Source: Bradyrhizobium daqingense (lineage in GTDB: Bacteria > Pseudomonadota > Alphaproteobacteria > Rhizobiales > Xanthobacteraceae). From it: a DNA stretch of 64,000 nucleotides. How positions within the stretch are numbered: the first letter of the stretch is position 1; each line of letters starts with the position of its first letter. Shown piece after piece: positions 1 through 7,834 of this stretch. The notes beneath the pieces were generated by a model that saw only the letters and a list, made by a program, of their open reading frames with translations, searched no databases and was not told the DNA's origin. A program made the translations under genes and the position numbers. The stretch spans positions 6,124,001 through 6,188,000 of the forward strand of contig NZ_CP088014.1 of the NCBI RefSeq assembly GCF_021044685.1, in the 5' to 3' direction.

Positions 1-257
1 TTATTGGGGATTACGGGCTTGGCGCCACGACGAATGATTTCGCCGCGAAGCTTGTCGCCATCATACCCTTTGTCGGCGAGGAGCACGCTCATGGGTGGCG
101 CGAGCGCCAGGACATCGGGAGCCGCAGCGACATCGGCATCCTGGCCTGGAGTCAGATGCAGGACGACCGGCCGGCAGAGCGGATCGCTCAGCGCATGGAT
201 TTTTGTCGTGCGGCCTCCGCGCGAGCGGCCGATTGCTTGATTGTGCTCCCCCCTTTT
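1..257 (-). CDS. IS5-family transposase, second reading frame (orfB), partial
   Basis: Translation of the minus strand from the A4G6 run gives GRSRGGRTTKIHAL, then VLHLTPGQDAD and LLADKGYDGDKLR. These are typical C-terminal IS5 transposase motifs, and the second catalytic Asp lies in LADKGYD. The frame is open to base 1. The final catalytic Glu region would lie outside the window. It is expected to be translated as a fusion with orfA. Confidence 0.8.
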
Positions 258-580
258 CCGCCGGAGGCACACCGGTGAGCTTTAATCGAGGTCGAGTCGA
301 GCGACAGTACGACGCCGTCTTCGCCAGGCTTGGCCAGCGCTTCGAAGATTGCGCACCATCGTCCTCGCTTGGCCCAGCGATTGAAGCGATTGTAGATCGT
401 CGTGTAAGGGCCGTATTCACGTGGACAATCACGCCATCGTGCACCCGATTGCAGCATGTGAATGATGCCGCTGACGATGCGTCGGTCGTCGTCCCGATCC
501 GGCCCCGTCAGTCCCCTCGGCAGATGCGGTTCGATACGCGCCCATTGCCTGTCGTTCAGCCAAAACAAACCAGCGCGCAT
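188..580 (-). CDS. IS5-family transposase, first reading frame (orfA)
   Basis: This 130-residue frame holds the N-terminal DDE transposase region: a WLNDRQWARIEPHLP-like opening, a GARWRDCPREYGPYTTIYNRF block and the first catalytic Asp in LSLDSTSIKAH. It ends shortly after the frameshift site where orfB takes over. IS427-group elements normally make the full transposase by programmed frameshifting, so the break is expected and does not by itself show decay. Confidence 0.85.
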   Translation of the reverse strand: MRAGLFWLNDRQWARIEPHLPRGLTGPDRDDDRRIVSGIIHMLQSGARWRDCPREYGPYTTIYNRFNRWAKRGRWCAIFEALAKPGEDGVVLSLDSTSIKAHRCASGGKGGSTIKQSAARAEAARQKSMR

Positions 581-748
581 TCTCTCGCCCCCGAATCAAC
601 ACGTAGGCAAGAGAATCACGTGGCGCTATTTAGGTACAGACCCTAGTCAGCACATAAGCGGCCGCGGGAGGACGAACAAGACCGTCCGCAAACGATATTC
701 GCTCAGAGCACCACGGTTCGGCGGTGCTTGTCGAGATCGAGCGGCTCG

Positions 749-1018
749 TCACTCGTGAGGCGCGTCGGCATCAATCCGCTGCGCGTCAGCCAAATCGACC
801 GGGCTGATGGAAATCATCTCCATCGTTGAACCGCGCGGCGACGCCGCTGGCACCATGATCATAGTGGCAACCCGGCGAAACGACGCGAACGACAATCCTT
901 CGATCATCTCCTCATCGGTGATGACCTCGTACGCACCCGGAGGCAGGAGACGGTCGATCCCCTTGATCCGGAAAGGATGCCTGAAGGTAACCGTTTCGCG
1001 TCGCGAGCGCGTAGTCAT
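749..1018 (-). CDS. Small conserved-type hypothetical protein
   Basis: This 89-residue protein has a basic N-terminus (MTTRSRRETVTF) followed by HPFRIKGIDRLLPPGAYEVITDEE, which reads like a compact beta-rich domain. No signal peptide or membrane segment is visible. The ATG at 1018 is the natural start. I do not recognise a named family. Codon use and the sensible amino-acid composition favour a real gene over the opposite-strand frames. Confidence 0.7.
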   Translation of the reverse strand: MTTRSRRETVTFRHPFRIKGIDRLLPPGAYEVITDEEMIEGLSFASFRRVATMIMVPAASPRGSTMEMISISPVDLADAQRIDADAPHE

Positions 1019-1105
1019 GATCGGCTGTCCTTCACAAACAGCTTCGCATTGGCGTTATATGGTGAAGCAATCCGCTTACCGTGCTCCTTGTGCCGAGCTT
1101 GGCTG

Positions 1106-1423
1106 TCAGCGCTCACGTGAGGCGTCCTTATGATCGTGCAGGAAACGGGCAATCCGCGTCTTCAACACGATGGCGTCGTGCGATTTTCCCGAGGCCGCGT
1201 GCTCGAAGAGCCTGCGTTGGACGTCAGTAGGCAGATCATTCCATTCGCTGACAAGGGCGGCACCCAGGCATTCCAGGACCCTGCGCTCCACGTCCCGCAA
1301 ATCGCTCGCATTATAAGGTAAAGGCCACGCCAGCTCCTGCGCTCCGCCTTCCTCGTCCCAACGGTCGAGAGCGGTTGCCATTTCTTCTTCCGACGCTGTC
1401 CTTCGACCCTTCTTTTTGACCAT
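1106..1423 (-). CDS. Small hypothetical protein
   Basis: About 105 residues from an ATG at 1423; a GTG 15 bases upstream is also possible. It is soluble and charged, with a basic start (MVKKKGRRTASEEEM), an aromatic block (RWDEEGGAQELAWPLPYN) and a helical C-terminal half. No catalytic motif is evident. It is transcribed in the same direction as the small gene ending at 749 but separated by about 90 bases. Function unknown. Confidence 0.65.
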   Translation of the reverse strand: MVKKKGRRTASEEEMATALDRWDEEGGAQELAWPLPYNASDLRDVERRVLECLGAALVSEWNDLPTDVQRRLFEHAASGKSHDAIVLKTRIARFLHDHKDASRER

Positions 1424-1710
1424 GCCGGATAATCGCACATATCGCAGGCAAGCGCCATTCGGTCGAGAGCGGGCCGATCCCCAACACCAATCCGTCCAGC
1501 ACCGAGAATGCTGCAGCTGCGAAGATCGGTTTTAGACGGCGGCCACAGCTCGGCTCGTCTGCAGAGTATTCTATATTTCCCGTGAGAAGATCTGTATGTT
1601 TTGCAAGTAACGCCTTGATCTTGCCGCTCGATATCCATGCGTCGCCGCCAGGGCTCCGGCGGATGTGACCGGGTCGGTCATCTGCGTTGCCGGTTCGGAA
1701 AGGACCCCGC

Positions 1711-3075
1711 TTGAGCCGCTTGGTCATCGTCTCCAACCGTGTCGCCTTGCCGGGAAAAGCTGCGCAGCGCAGCGGCGGCCTTGTGACGGGCCTCGTCGAC
1801 GCTCTGCATCAGGCTGGAGGGTTATGGTTCGGGTGGAGTGGCAAGCTTGGAGAAACAGCACCAGAGCCGAACGTTTTTGAGACCGAGGGAGTGACGTACG
1901 CTACCGTCGATCTTACCCGCGCGGACCATGATGGTTACTACAGCGGCTTCTCGAACGCGGCACTGTGGCCCTTATTCCACTACCGTCTTGACCTCATTAA
2001 CTTTACCCGCCGGGACTTGGCCGCCTATCGACGGGTGAATGCCCTGCTCGCCGACGCCCTCGCGCCCCTGCTTATGCCGAGTGACCTCGTCTGGGTCCAT
2101 GACTATCATCTGATCCCGATGGCCGAGGAACTTCGTCGCGCCGGAGCCACACAACGGATCGGATTCTTCTTGCATACGCCGTTTCCGTCTTTGGGTGTGC
2201 TGGAGACCCTTCCCCGCTACGGCGACCTGCTGAAATCACTGTGCGCTTACGATCTCGTCGGCTTCCAAACAGAGGAGGATCTGACCGCCTTCCATGACGC
2301 TATCGTTCGCCGTGCAGGAGGCAAGGTTTCGTCCGATGGCCAGATTCAGGCTTTCGATCGCGTTCTTCGCGCCGGCGCCTTCCCGATCGGGATCGATACT
2401 GAAGCCATTGCCGAAATGGCCAGTCGCGCTGTGACGTCACGAACGGCGCGACGGCTGCAGGAGAGCCTGCGGGGGCGCCAGCTCATCATTGGGGTGGACC
2501 GGTTGGACTACAGTAAGGGCCTCGAGCACCGGTTCAAAGCGTTCGCCGGCTTTCTCGAACACTATCCCGCATATCGCAACCGTGTCCGCTTCCTGCAGAT
2601 CGCCACCGCAACGCGCAGCGACGTTCCTGAATATCGTGCGCTGCGGCAGAGGCTCGGTGCGTTGGCAGGCGACGTGGCCGGTCGCTACGCCGAACTCGAT
2701 TGGGCGCCGATCCAGTACTTGAACCGGAGCTTTTCACAACGCTCGCTCGCTGGCTTCTTCCAGCTCAGCCACGCCGCTCTTGTCACTCCTTTACGCGACG
2801 GTATGAATCTGGTTGCAAAGGAGTACGTCGCTGCACAAAACCCCGACGATCCCGGCGTGCTCATTCTCTCGCCCTTCGCGGGCGCGGCCTATGAACTCGA
2901 CGCTGCCGTCTTCGCCAATCCGTATGACCCAGACGCCGTCGCCGAAGCATTGCGGAATGCGCTGGCGATGCCGCTTGAGGAGCGCCGCGAGCGTTGGCAG
3001 GCCATGATGGTGGTGCTGCGTCGCAATAGCATTACGACATGGCGCGAGAATTTCCTCGAAACACTTGGCCGCTGA
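1711..3075 (+). CDS. otsA: Trehalose-6-phosphate synthase
   Basis: Makes trehalose-6-phosphate from UDP-glucose and glucose-6-phosphate in the cytoplasm, the first step of osmoprotective trehalose synthesis. GT20 motifs are present in order: LVIVSNRV at the start, HDYHLIPMAEELR, IGFFLHTPFPS, GVDRLDYSKGLEHR, and RDGMNLVAKEYVA with LSPFAGAAYEL near the end. At about 454 residues it is the usual bacterial length. I place the start at the TTG at 1711 because AAGGA precedes it at good spacing; a TTG at 1687 lacks such a site. No otsB phosphatase is adjacent. Confidence 0.95.
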   Translation: MSRLVIVSNRVALPGKAAQRSGGLVTGLVDALHQAGGLWFGWSGKLGETAPEPNVFETEGVTYATVDLTRADHDGYYSGFSNAALWPLFHYRLDLINFTRRDLAAYRRVNALLADALAPLLMPSDLVWVHDYHLIPMAEELRRAGATQRIGFFLHTPFPSLGVLETLPRYGDLLKSLCAYDLVGFQTEEDLTAFHDAIVRRAGGKVSSDGQIQAFDRVLRAGAFPIGIDTEAIAEMASRAVTSRTARRLQESLRGRQLIIGVDRLDYSKGLEHRFKAFAGFLEHYPAYRNRVRFLQIATATRSDVPEYRALRQRLGALAGDVAGRYAELDWAPIQYLNRSFSQRSLAGFFQLSHAALVTPLRDGMNLVAKEYVAAQNPDDPGVLILSPFAGAAYELDAAVFANPYDPDAVAEALRNALAMPLEERRERWQAMMVVLRRNSITTWRENFLETLGR

Positions 3076-3166
3076 ATGGGACGTCGTTGGAAAGTCGCTT
3101 CCGTGCAGCAGCGCGATCATCTCTTTCGTAAATCAGGTGAGCCAGTCCCCGATAAAGTGTTCGAAA

Positions 3167-3520
3167 CTATCTCCGGGGCGGAAATGATCCACGGGTGACG
3201 GGACTATTTGTATCCGCTTGATCGTCCCGCCGAACCAGATAGACCAAGGGCAAGTCACCGGCAGCATTCTCCGTTTTCGCGTCAACGTAGTACACTTCTT
3301 CTGCTGGCTTGGCGCGACGCACCCTGATTGGTGACTTCCCATTCCAAAGCGCCCTGTGGCCGATCATCATTCGCTTCAAGTCCTCTTGCAGCCAGTCCTC
3401 TTTGCCGAGTTCTCTGGCCTGACGGATCGTCGCAGCTCTGAACGCCAGAATCGGCTGACCGTCGATCTCCAAAACGAAGACGGGCGGCGGTGGCCCCTCG
3501 GCTTTCGCTGGTATAGTCAT
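3167..3520 (-). CDS. Small hypothetical protein
   Basis: A 117-residue soluble protein: PPPPVFVLEIDGQPILAF at the N-terminus, a helical AATIRQARELGKEDWLQEDL middle, then basic strands (SPIRVRRAKPAEEVYYVDA, LPLVYLVRRDDQ). The pattern looks like a small alpha/beta domain. No signal peptide or cysteine motif. It lies between otsA and the DUF1003 gene and points toward otsA. I do not recognise a named function. Confidence 0.65.
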   Translation of the reverse strand: MTIPAKAEGPPPPVFVLEIDGQPILAFRAATIRQARELGKEDWLQEDLKRMMIGHRALWNGKSPIRVRRAKPAEEVYYVDAKTENAAGDLPLVYLVRRDDQADTNSPVTRGSFPPRR

Positions 3521-3741
3521 TCGGACCGTTCCTTCCTCTCCTGGCGACGCGGCGTTGCGAACCCGGCGTCGCGGCCCACACAGGCGCCTCGCCGGCTTTG
3601 GTAGCTACTAACCTTGCCACAAGAGCCCGCCCATTTCACGTTTACGGATTTTCGGCAATAGAGATCAGGCAACAGCCGTTGATGGTAATACTGGCTTCGT
3701 CACGTGGCCGGCAGACCCCTCTCAAACTGTGGATGCAACAA

Positions 3742-4272
3742 ATGACCAATGAGCAAACTCACAAGGTCCACCTCAGTCCAGAAGACCAGGAGCGGCTGCG
3801 AGAACTCCGGACGCAGAAACCAGCCCGCAACTTACCAAAGCTCGCACTGACGCCGGGCGCGATGTTTGCCGACCGGGTCGCTGAAACAGTTGGTTCTTGG
3901 CACTTCATCATCATCCAAAGCGTCCTTCTCGGCATTTGGATCATGCTGAACATGATGGCATTTATCAAACATTGGGACCCTTATCCCTTCATTTTGCCGA
4001 ACTTGGTTCTCTCCTTCCAGGCGGCCTACGCAGCGCCAATCATTATGATGAGCCAGAACCGCCAATCTGAAATTGACCGCAGGCATGCAGAACACGACTA
4101 CCGGATAAATGTGAAAGCTGAACTCGAGATCGAACTGCTGCACAACAAGATCGACGCCTTACGTGAGCAGGAAATCCTGCAGCTCCTCAACATCATTCAG
4201 CGCCTATCCGCGCACCTTGCGCCCGAGCTTGTCGCGGCAATCGAGGCCAAGGCGGTGCCGGATAAGACTTAG
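3742..4272 (+). CDS. DUF1003 family membrane protein
   Basis: The core GSWHFIIIQSVLLGIWIMLN, then WDPYPFILPNLVLSFQAAYAAPIIMMSQNRQ, is the DUF1003 signature: two membrane segments joined by a short loop. It is followed by a charged coiled-coil-like tail (RHAEHDYRINVKAELEIELLHNKID). The N-terminal 50 residues are soluble and basic. I chose the ATG at 3742; in-frame ATGs at 3679 and 3733 are possible because no clear ribosome site distinguishes them. The family's function is not established. Confidence 0.88.
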   Translation: MTNEQTHKVHLSPEDQERLRELRTQKPARNLPKLALTPGAMFADRVAETVGSWHFIIIQSVLLGIWIMLNMMAFIKHWDPYPFILPNLVLSFQAAYAAPIIMMSQNRQSEIDRRHAEHDYRINVKAELEIELLHNKIDALREQEILQLLNIIQRLSAHLAPELVAAIEAKAVPDKT

Positions 4273-4454
4273 GTCATGTCGGCCGCGATATTCAAACATG
4301 ACTTTGCTTTCGCATGCGGCGGCGCCGTGGGTGGAGAACGATCCCGACGAAAGCGAAAAGAGCAAGGGGCTCTACCCGATTGATGCGCGTCAACACCCTC
4401 ATTGAGAAAATGCCTCCTTATCAAAACAAAGATAAGCGGGAGGAAATTGCCACC

Positions 4455-4871
4455 ATGCAATGGCATCATAGCGCGAGTTTGAAGGACTGTCGCATTCTCG
4501 TCCTGGAAGACGAATACTTCCTCGCTGACGATCTGGAGAGGGCGTTGAAAGATCGCGGGGCGACTGTGATAGGCCCAATTCCAGCTTTAGACGAAGCAAA
4601 AGCGTGCGCCGCAAACCACGACCTCGACGCAGTGGTGATGGAAGTCAGATTGCGGGGTGAAGCTACATATTCCATAGCTGACGATCTGGTTCGGAGGCAC
4701 GTACCATTCGTCTTCGCGACCGGCTACAGCGCAGACACGATCCCGAAACGCTTTCAGAGCGTCCCTTGCTTCGCTAAGCCATACTATGTCGACGAGGTAG
4801 TCGATCACCTTACGAGGCACTGTTGTCGGAAGACGCCCCCCGCAATTTATGAACACACGATGGCCGCTTAG
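4455..4871 (+). CDS. Stand-alone response-regulator receiver domain with Asp-to-Glu change at the phosphorylation site
   Basis: About 138 residues forming one receiver domain with no output domain. Acidic residues sit in RILVLEDEYFLADDL, the Thr-equivalent strand is VPFVFATGYS, and the conserved Lys is in CFAKPYYVDEV. Where the phospho-accepting Asp normally sits (LDV-type strand) the sequence reads VVMEVRL, so a Glu replaces it. Such a change can mimic phosphorylation or abolish signalling. The start at 4455 is supported by GGGAGGAAA upstream. The partner kinase is not identifiable here. Confidence 0.85.
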   Translation: MQWHHSASLKDCRILVLEDEYFLADDLERALKDRGATVIGPIPALDEAKACAANHDLDAVVMEVRLRGEATYSIADDLVRRHVPFVFATGYSADTIPKRFQSVPCFAKPYYVDEVVDHLTRHCCRKTPPAIYEHTMAA

Positions 4872-4970
4872 TTGCGCGGAACGGATGGGAAGCACGCAAC
4901 GAACTACAGTAAGGGCAACTGAGGGCCCTTATCCCTCAGGGCCAACAGGCGACCACGGCCTTCCTTCTGC

Positions 4971-5135
4971 TCACGGATGCCTTGAGTGATCATTCTTTGC
5001 TGGATTTGACGAAACGTCTTTCGCTTCTTCCTCGGCCAGGAGCTTTCGGATGACGGCTCGTTTATCCTCGTTAGTCTCCTCCTCGAGGAGCTTGCGATAA
5101 CGGCGTATGTTCTCGTTGTGAATATAGCGCTCCAT
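4971..5135 (-). CDS. Small charged protein (54 aa)
   Basis: Begins MERYIHNENIRRYRKLLEEE and continues as a highly charged helix (ETNEDKRAVIRKLLAEEEAKD) with a polar tail. The ATG at 5135 is preceded by GGGAG on the minus strand, so a much longer upstream frame is not needed. It resembles short helical proteins common near stress genes in Bradyrhizobium-type genomes. No function is known to me. Confidence 0.75.
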   Translation of the reverse strand: MERYIHNENIRRYRKLLEEETNEDKRAVIRKLLAEEEAKDVSSNPAKNDHSRHP

Positions 5136-5255
5136 TGCACCACTCCCAAATACACCGCGCTGTGGCATCAGCCTAACACTTGGCACGGAAGACGAGAACA
5201 AGAACTTCTGAGCGCTGGTTGAGCCGGCCGGACATGCTCTGCTCGTTGGGTAAAC

Positions 5256-5291
5256 CTTACTGACGTGCACTCTCTTACTCACGTGCACTCT
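5256..5291. repeat. Two tandem 18-bp repeats upstream of hsp20
   Basis: CTTACTGACGTGCACTCT at 5256-5273 is followed directly by CTTACTCACGTGCACTCT at 5274-5291, with one mismatch. Each contains ACGTGCAC. They lie about 130 bases before the hsp20 start, between it and the divergent small gene, so a regulator-binding role is possible. Confidence 0.8.
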
Positions 5292-5343
5292 CGCCCGCAT
5301 GCTTCATCATGTGGCCTTTCCGCTTTCAAGCAACCCAGCCAAT

Positions 5344-5357
5344 TTGCGCTACATCAA
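5344..5357. promoter_or_regulatory. Relaxed FixK/FNR-type box before hsp20
   Basis: TTGCGCTACATCAA fits TTG(A/C)-N6-(T/G)CAA, the relaxed FixK2-type half-site pattern. It is 60 bases before the hsp20 ATG. Confidence 0.5.
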
Positions 5358-5417
5358 CGCCGTCGCGCACAGGCGCAGCACTATCTCGACATTCCTTCAG
5401 CCCATGGGAGAGAACAA

Positions 5418-5936
5418 ATGAGCCTTCCGAGATTGTGGACTACCAGCCAGGAATCCGTATTCGACCCATTCAGGACGATGCGACGTGACATGGAAGACGC
5501 GCTTCGCGCTTTCAATCAGGGGTTGCCATCTCGCACTATCGGGGCGGGCGTGCCGGCAATCAATGTGGCTGAAACCAAGGATGCCTTCGAGGTGACCGCC
5601 GAGCTTCCCGGCGTGGACGAGAAAGATATCAAGGTCAGCCTTGACGGCAATCAGGTGGTCATCTCCGGCGAGAAAAAGGCGGAGAGCACGAAAGATGAAA
5701 AGGACTGGCATGTCGAGGAGCGCAGCTACGGCTCCTTCTATCGATCGATGTCTCTGCCTTTCAAGCCGGAAGATGGAGCCGTCGAAGCTCATTTCGACAA
5801 GGGCGTGCTGCATCTCGCCATCAAGAAGCCTGCCAAGGCCGTGAAGACTACCAAGACGATCGAAATCAAAACAGGCGCTCCACCGAGCGCGAGCCCGGTA
5901 TCGGATACAGCGGCGGCGCCGGGCAAGGCTGCCTGA
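5418..5936 (+). CDS. Small heat-shock protein, Hsp20/alpha-crystallin family
   Basis: ATP-independent holdase that binds unfolding proteins. The 172-residue protein has a short N-terminal arm, an alpha-crystallin domain (residues about 45-145) starting VPAINVAETKDAFEVTAELPGV, and the terminal GVLHLAIKK strand typical of class A bacterial Hsp20. It ends in an Ala/Pro-rich tail. The ATG at 5418 follows GGGAGAGAACAA. Upstream lie tandem 18-bp repeats and a relaxed FixK-type box. I saw no clear ROSE-type RNA thermometer. Confidence 0.95.
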   Translation: MSLPRLWTTSQESVFDPFRTMRRDMEDALRAFNQGLPSRTIGAGVPAINVAETKDAFEVTAELPGVDEKDIKVSLDGNQVVISGEKKAESTKDEKDWHVEERSYGSFYRSMSLPFKPEDGAVEAHFDKGVLHLAIKKPAKAVKTTKTIEIKTGAPPSASPVSDTAAAPGKAA

Positions 5937-5959
5937 TCCTGCACAGTCGTCGCAACAAA

Positions 5960-5998
5960 CCGGAGACCCGGACCGGACAAGCTTGGTGCGGTCTCCGG
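5960..5998 (+). terminator. Hairpin after hsp20, possible terminator
   Basis: CCGGAGACC at 5960-5968 pairs with GGTCTCCGG at 5990-5998, 23 bases after the hsp20 stop. The following GTGTTGTC is only weakly T-rich, so intrinsic termination is plausible but not certain. Confidence 0.45.
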
Positions 5999-6092
5999 GT
6001 GTTGTCATCCCGTTCTTTCGATGCCCTGACGAGATTCCGCTGCTGAGTGGGCTGTCGGTCTAAAGAGCCGCCGGCTGCGCTTCTGCGATACG

Positions 6093-6329
6093 ATGAGAGT
6101 TCCGATGAATAAGCCAGCTCACTCGATTGACGAGCCCGAACAGAGGACGCCCCGTGCCGACCGGCCGCCGACGGAGGGATTTGTGATCATAGTCGACGGG
6201 CACTTCAAGTCTGAGTTCGATACGGCCGAAGCTGCCGAAGCATCGGGTCGTCAGCTCAAATCCACTTACCCGATGCTCAAGATCGAACTTTATGATGCCG
6301 TTACGAGGGCCCGAACCTTATTGGGCTAA
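6093..6329 (+). CDS. Small hypothetical protein (78 aa)
   Basis: After a polar N-terminus (MRVPMNKPAHSIDEPEQR) comes a compact segment: GFVIIVDGHFKSEFDTAEAAEA, then helix and KIELYDAVTRARTLL. The pattern looks like a small beta-alpha-beta domain. An ATG at 6105 is an alternative start. It follows hsp20 in the same direction but beyond a likely terminator. Function unknown. Confidence 0.7.
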   Translation: MRVPMNKPAHSIDEPEQRTPRADRPPTEGFVIIVDGHFKSEFDTAEAAEASGRQLKSTYPMLKIELYDAVTRARTLLG

Positions 6330-6506
6330 GAAACTCAACTCTCGCGCCGTCCTTGGGGAGTCTGAGATCTCAGGGCCCTTTACCCGCCGATACAGTTCGA
6401 CTATCTAACCGCTGGCCACCGCGAATTGTGGCCCTTGCTAAGAGCCTCCTCAAAGGCGAGCGACAGCGCCGGATCTTCTCGCGAGAAATGCCATCGCGCT
6501 TCCGTG

Positions 6507-6752
6507 TCACGCCGCACAGCCCACTGTCAGCCTGATCTTGCCGTCTTCAGCGGCCCCCGCCGCGAGCGCGTCGCGAGCCATCTTTTCAATCATCGGCCAA
6601 TTCGCCATTAGGTACTTCTGGGCCTGCGCTTTGGTCGGGAGAGCGGTTTGCAAAATGCAGGTTTGACGCGTATTCCCATTCGCGATCTGGAAGGATACCT
6701 TCTGGGGCCCCTCGTCGGCCTCTTGTTCAGTGGGCTTGGGAAACTTGCGCAT
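6507..6752 (-). CDS. Small hypothetical protein (81 aa)
   Basis: Starts MRKFPKPTEQEADEGPQKVSF and continues QIANGNTRQTCILQTALP, then a helix-rich LMANWPMIEKMARDALAAGAAEDGKI and a short hydrophobic end. The start codon is preceded by AAGGAG on the minus strand, a strong ribosome site that supports reality. No named family recognised; probably cytoplasmic. Confidence 0.8.
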   Translation of the reverse strand: MRKFPKPTEQEADEGPQKVSFQIANGNTRQTCILQTALPTKAQAQKYLMANWPMIEKMARDALAAGAAEDGKIRLTVGCAA

Positions 6753-6822
6753 CCTACTCCTTCACGGATTTTCGAAAGTCTTTGCTCGGTATGAGTTTAG
6801 GAACCGTGACGACTGCGGCCGC

Positions 6823-6991
6823 TTAATCGACGCAAGCCGACGTCCGATCCTCAATGCCGTCGCGTTTCGCCAAGGGCTTTGGTCGCAGGCCCGCACTGGG
6901 CGTATTGCGGACCGCTTCGGTCAGCATCTGACGGAGTTCAGCCTTCGTCCTGTGCGGCTGCCGCGCGCTCGATTGCCATTTTGTCATTCAT
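6823..6991 (-). pseudogene. Small gene with an apparent one-base frameshift
   Basis: The minus strand reads MNDKMAIERAAAAQDE and then meets a stop. Removing one G at the GAAGGC junction near 6950 joins it to AELRQMLTEAVRNT and a further 25 residues ending at 6823. The joined product looks like one amphipathic helical small protein. A frameshift mutation or a base error are both possible. The rest of 6753-7163 shows no convincing gene. Confidence 0.4.
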
Positions 6992-7163
6992 CTTATATGG
7001 GGACGTTTGCGGCAGATGCCACTTTATCGCTCCCGCTCGAGACGACGTTGGATCAACGTCGGCAGACAATACTCTTGCGACCGCATCGCTTTGGTCCACG
7101 GCTATCGCAGTAAGGAAGCGGCTCAAGCGCCAGTTGGGCAGTCTTTATAGACCGGTCGCAAAA

Positions 7164-7197
7164 CAACCCCGCGGCCGGTAAACCGGTCGCGGGGTTG
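7164..7197 (-). terminator. Rho-independent terminator of the cold-shock gene
   Basis: A 16-bp stem (7164-7179 with 7182-7197, one G-U type mismatch, core CAACCCCGCG) is followed on the minus strand by TTTT. It lies about 60 bases after the cold-shock gene stop. Confidence 0.75.
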
Positions 7198-7257
7198 CGA
7201 AACCAGAGGCTCTGCCAGTACATCCGAGGTCAAAGCAGCATGGCACCGATTGCGAGC

Positions 7258-7467
7258 TTAGGCGGCTCGCAGGTTTTCTGCTGCAGACTTGCCGGTCCGG
7301 CGGTCAGCAACGATGTCGAAAGAGACCTTCTGTCCCTCATCGAGTTTGCCCATGCCGGCGCGTTCAACCGCGCTGATATGAACGAAGACATCTTGGCTTC
7401 CCTGGTCTGGTTGAATGAAGCCGAAGCCTTTTTGGCCGTTAAACCACTTCACAGTTCCCGTATTCAT
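7258..7467 (-). CDS. Cold-shock domain protein
   Basis: A 69-residue single-domain OB-fold RNA chaperone. RNP1 is KGFGFIQ and RNP2 is VFVHISAV, preceded by the usual GTVKWFNGQ. It binds single-stranded RNA/DNA and relieves RNA structure. It is a single-gene unit with AAGGACG before the ATG and a strong terminator hairpin downstream. Paralogues are common in alphaproteobacteria, so I give no number. Confidence 0.97.
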   Translation of the reverse strand: MNTGTVKWFNGQKGFGFIQPDQGSQDVFVHISAVERAGMGKLDEGQKVSFDIVADRRTGKSAAENLRAA

Positions 7468-7834
7468 GGGTGATCGTCCTTTAGGATAAGTGTTTGAAGC
7501 CGCGCTCGGCGCAGCATGCGAATTCGAGATCTGGAGGGAGGGTCGTCAGTCAGGCGCGCTTTAAGCGGCGAGGCCAAGTCGTTCGGCCGAAACTCGATAA
7601 GTTCTATATGGTGATTGCTCGTTCGTTCCGCAAGTGGCTGTGGCGAGCGACAGCTCCGCGACTCAATTGACTATCGACGCGCGGGTAATGCCGCCCGTGC
7701 ATCTGCCAAATTGCCCTCAACAAGAGGCGTCCGGGGCCTTAGTCGCCACAACGCATTGAGCGGTAGGTTTGCATCGTGTCAATTGGACTAGATCAATGGA
7801 CCATTTGATACCTTGGGGTCCACGACAATTGCAC
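7468..7834. other. Intergenic region before the cold-shock gene
   Basis: No convincing coding sequence. TTGGACTAGATCAA at 7783-7796 is one mismatch from the TTGA-N6-TCAA box seen elsewhere; it lies just downstream of pstS and far from the cold-shock gene start. Confidence 0.5.

Larger units (their letters stand above)
1..643 (-). mobile_element. IS5-family (IS427-like) insertion sequence, cut by the window start
   Basis: Two overlapping transposase frames read leftwards and run off the window. The outer end is probably at 643, where the minus strand begins GGGTCTGTACCTAA followed inward by a short leader and orfA. The bases just outside are TA, the usual target of this group. The A4G6 run at 248-257 is a likely frameshift site between the two frames. 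The other end is not visible, so completeness cannot be judged. Confidence 0.85.

Noticed and set aside
4919..4939. CTGAGGG/CCCTCAG hairpin after the response regulator
   Set aside because: Stem of only seven pairs and no T-run on either strand; too weak to call a terminator.
5136..5417. ROSE-type RNA thermometer upstream of hsp20
   Set aside because: I looked for the conserved pyrimidine-GCU element pairing with the ribosome site and did not find it.
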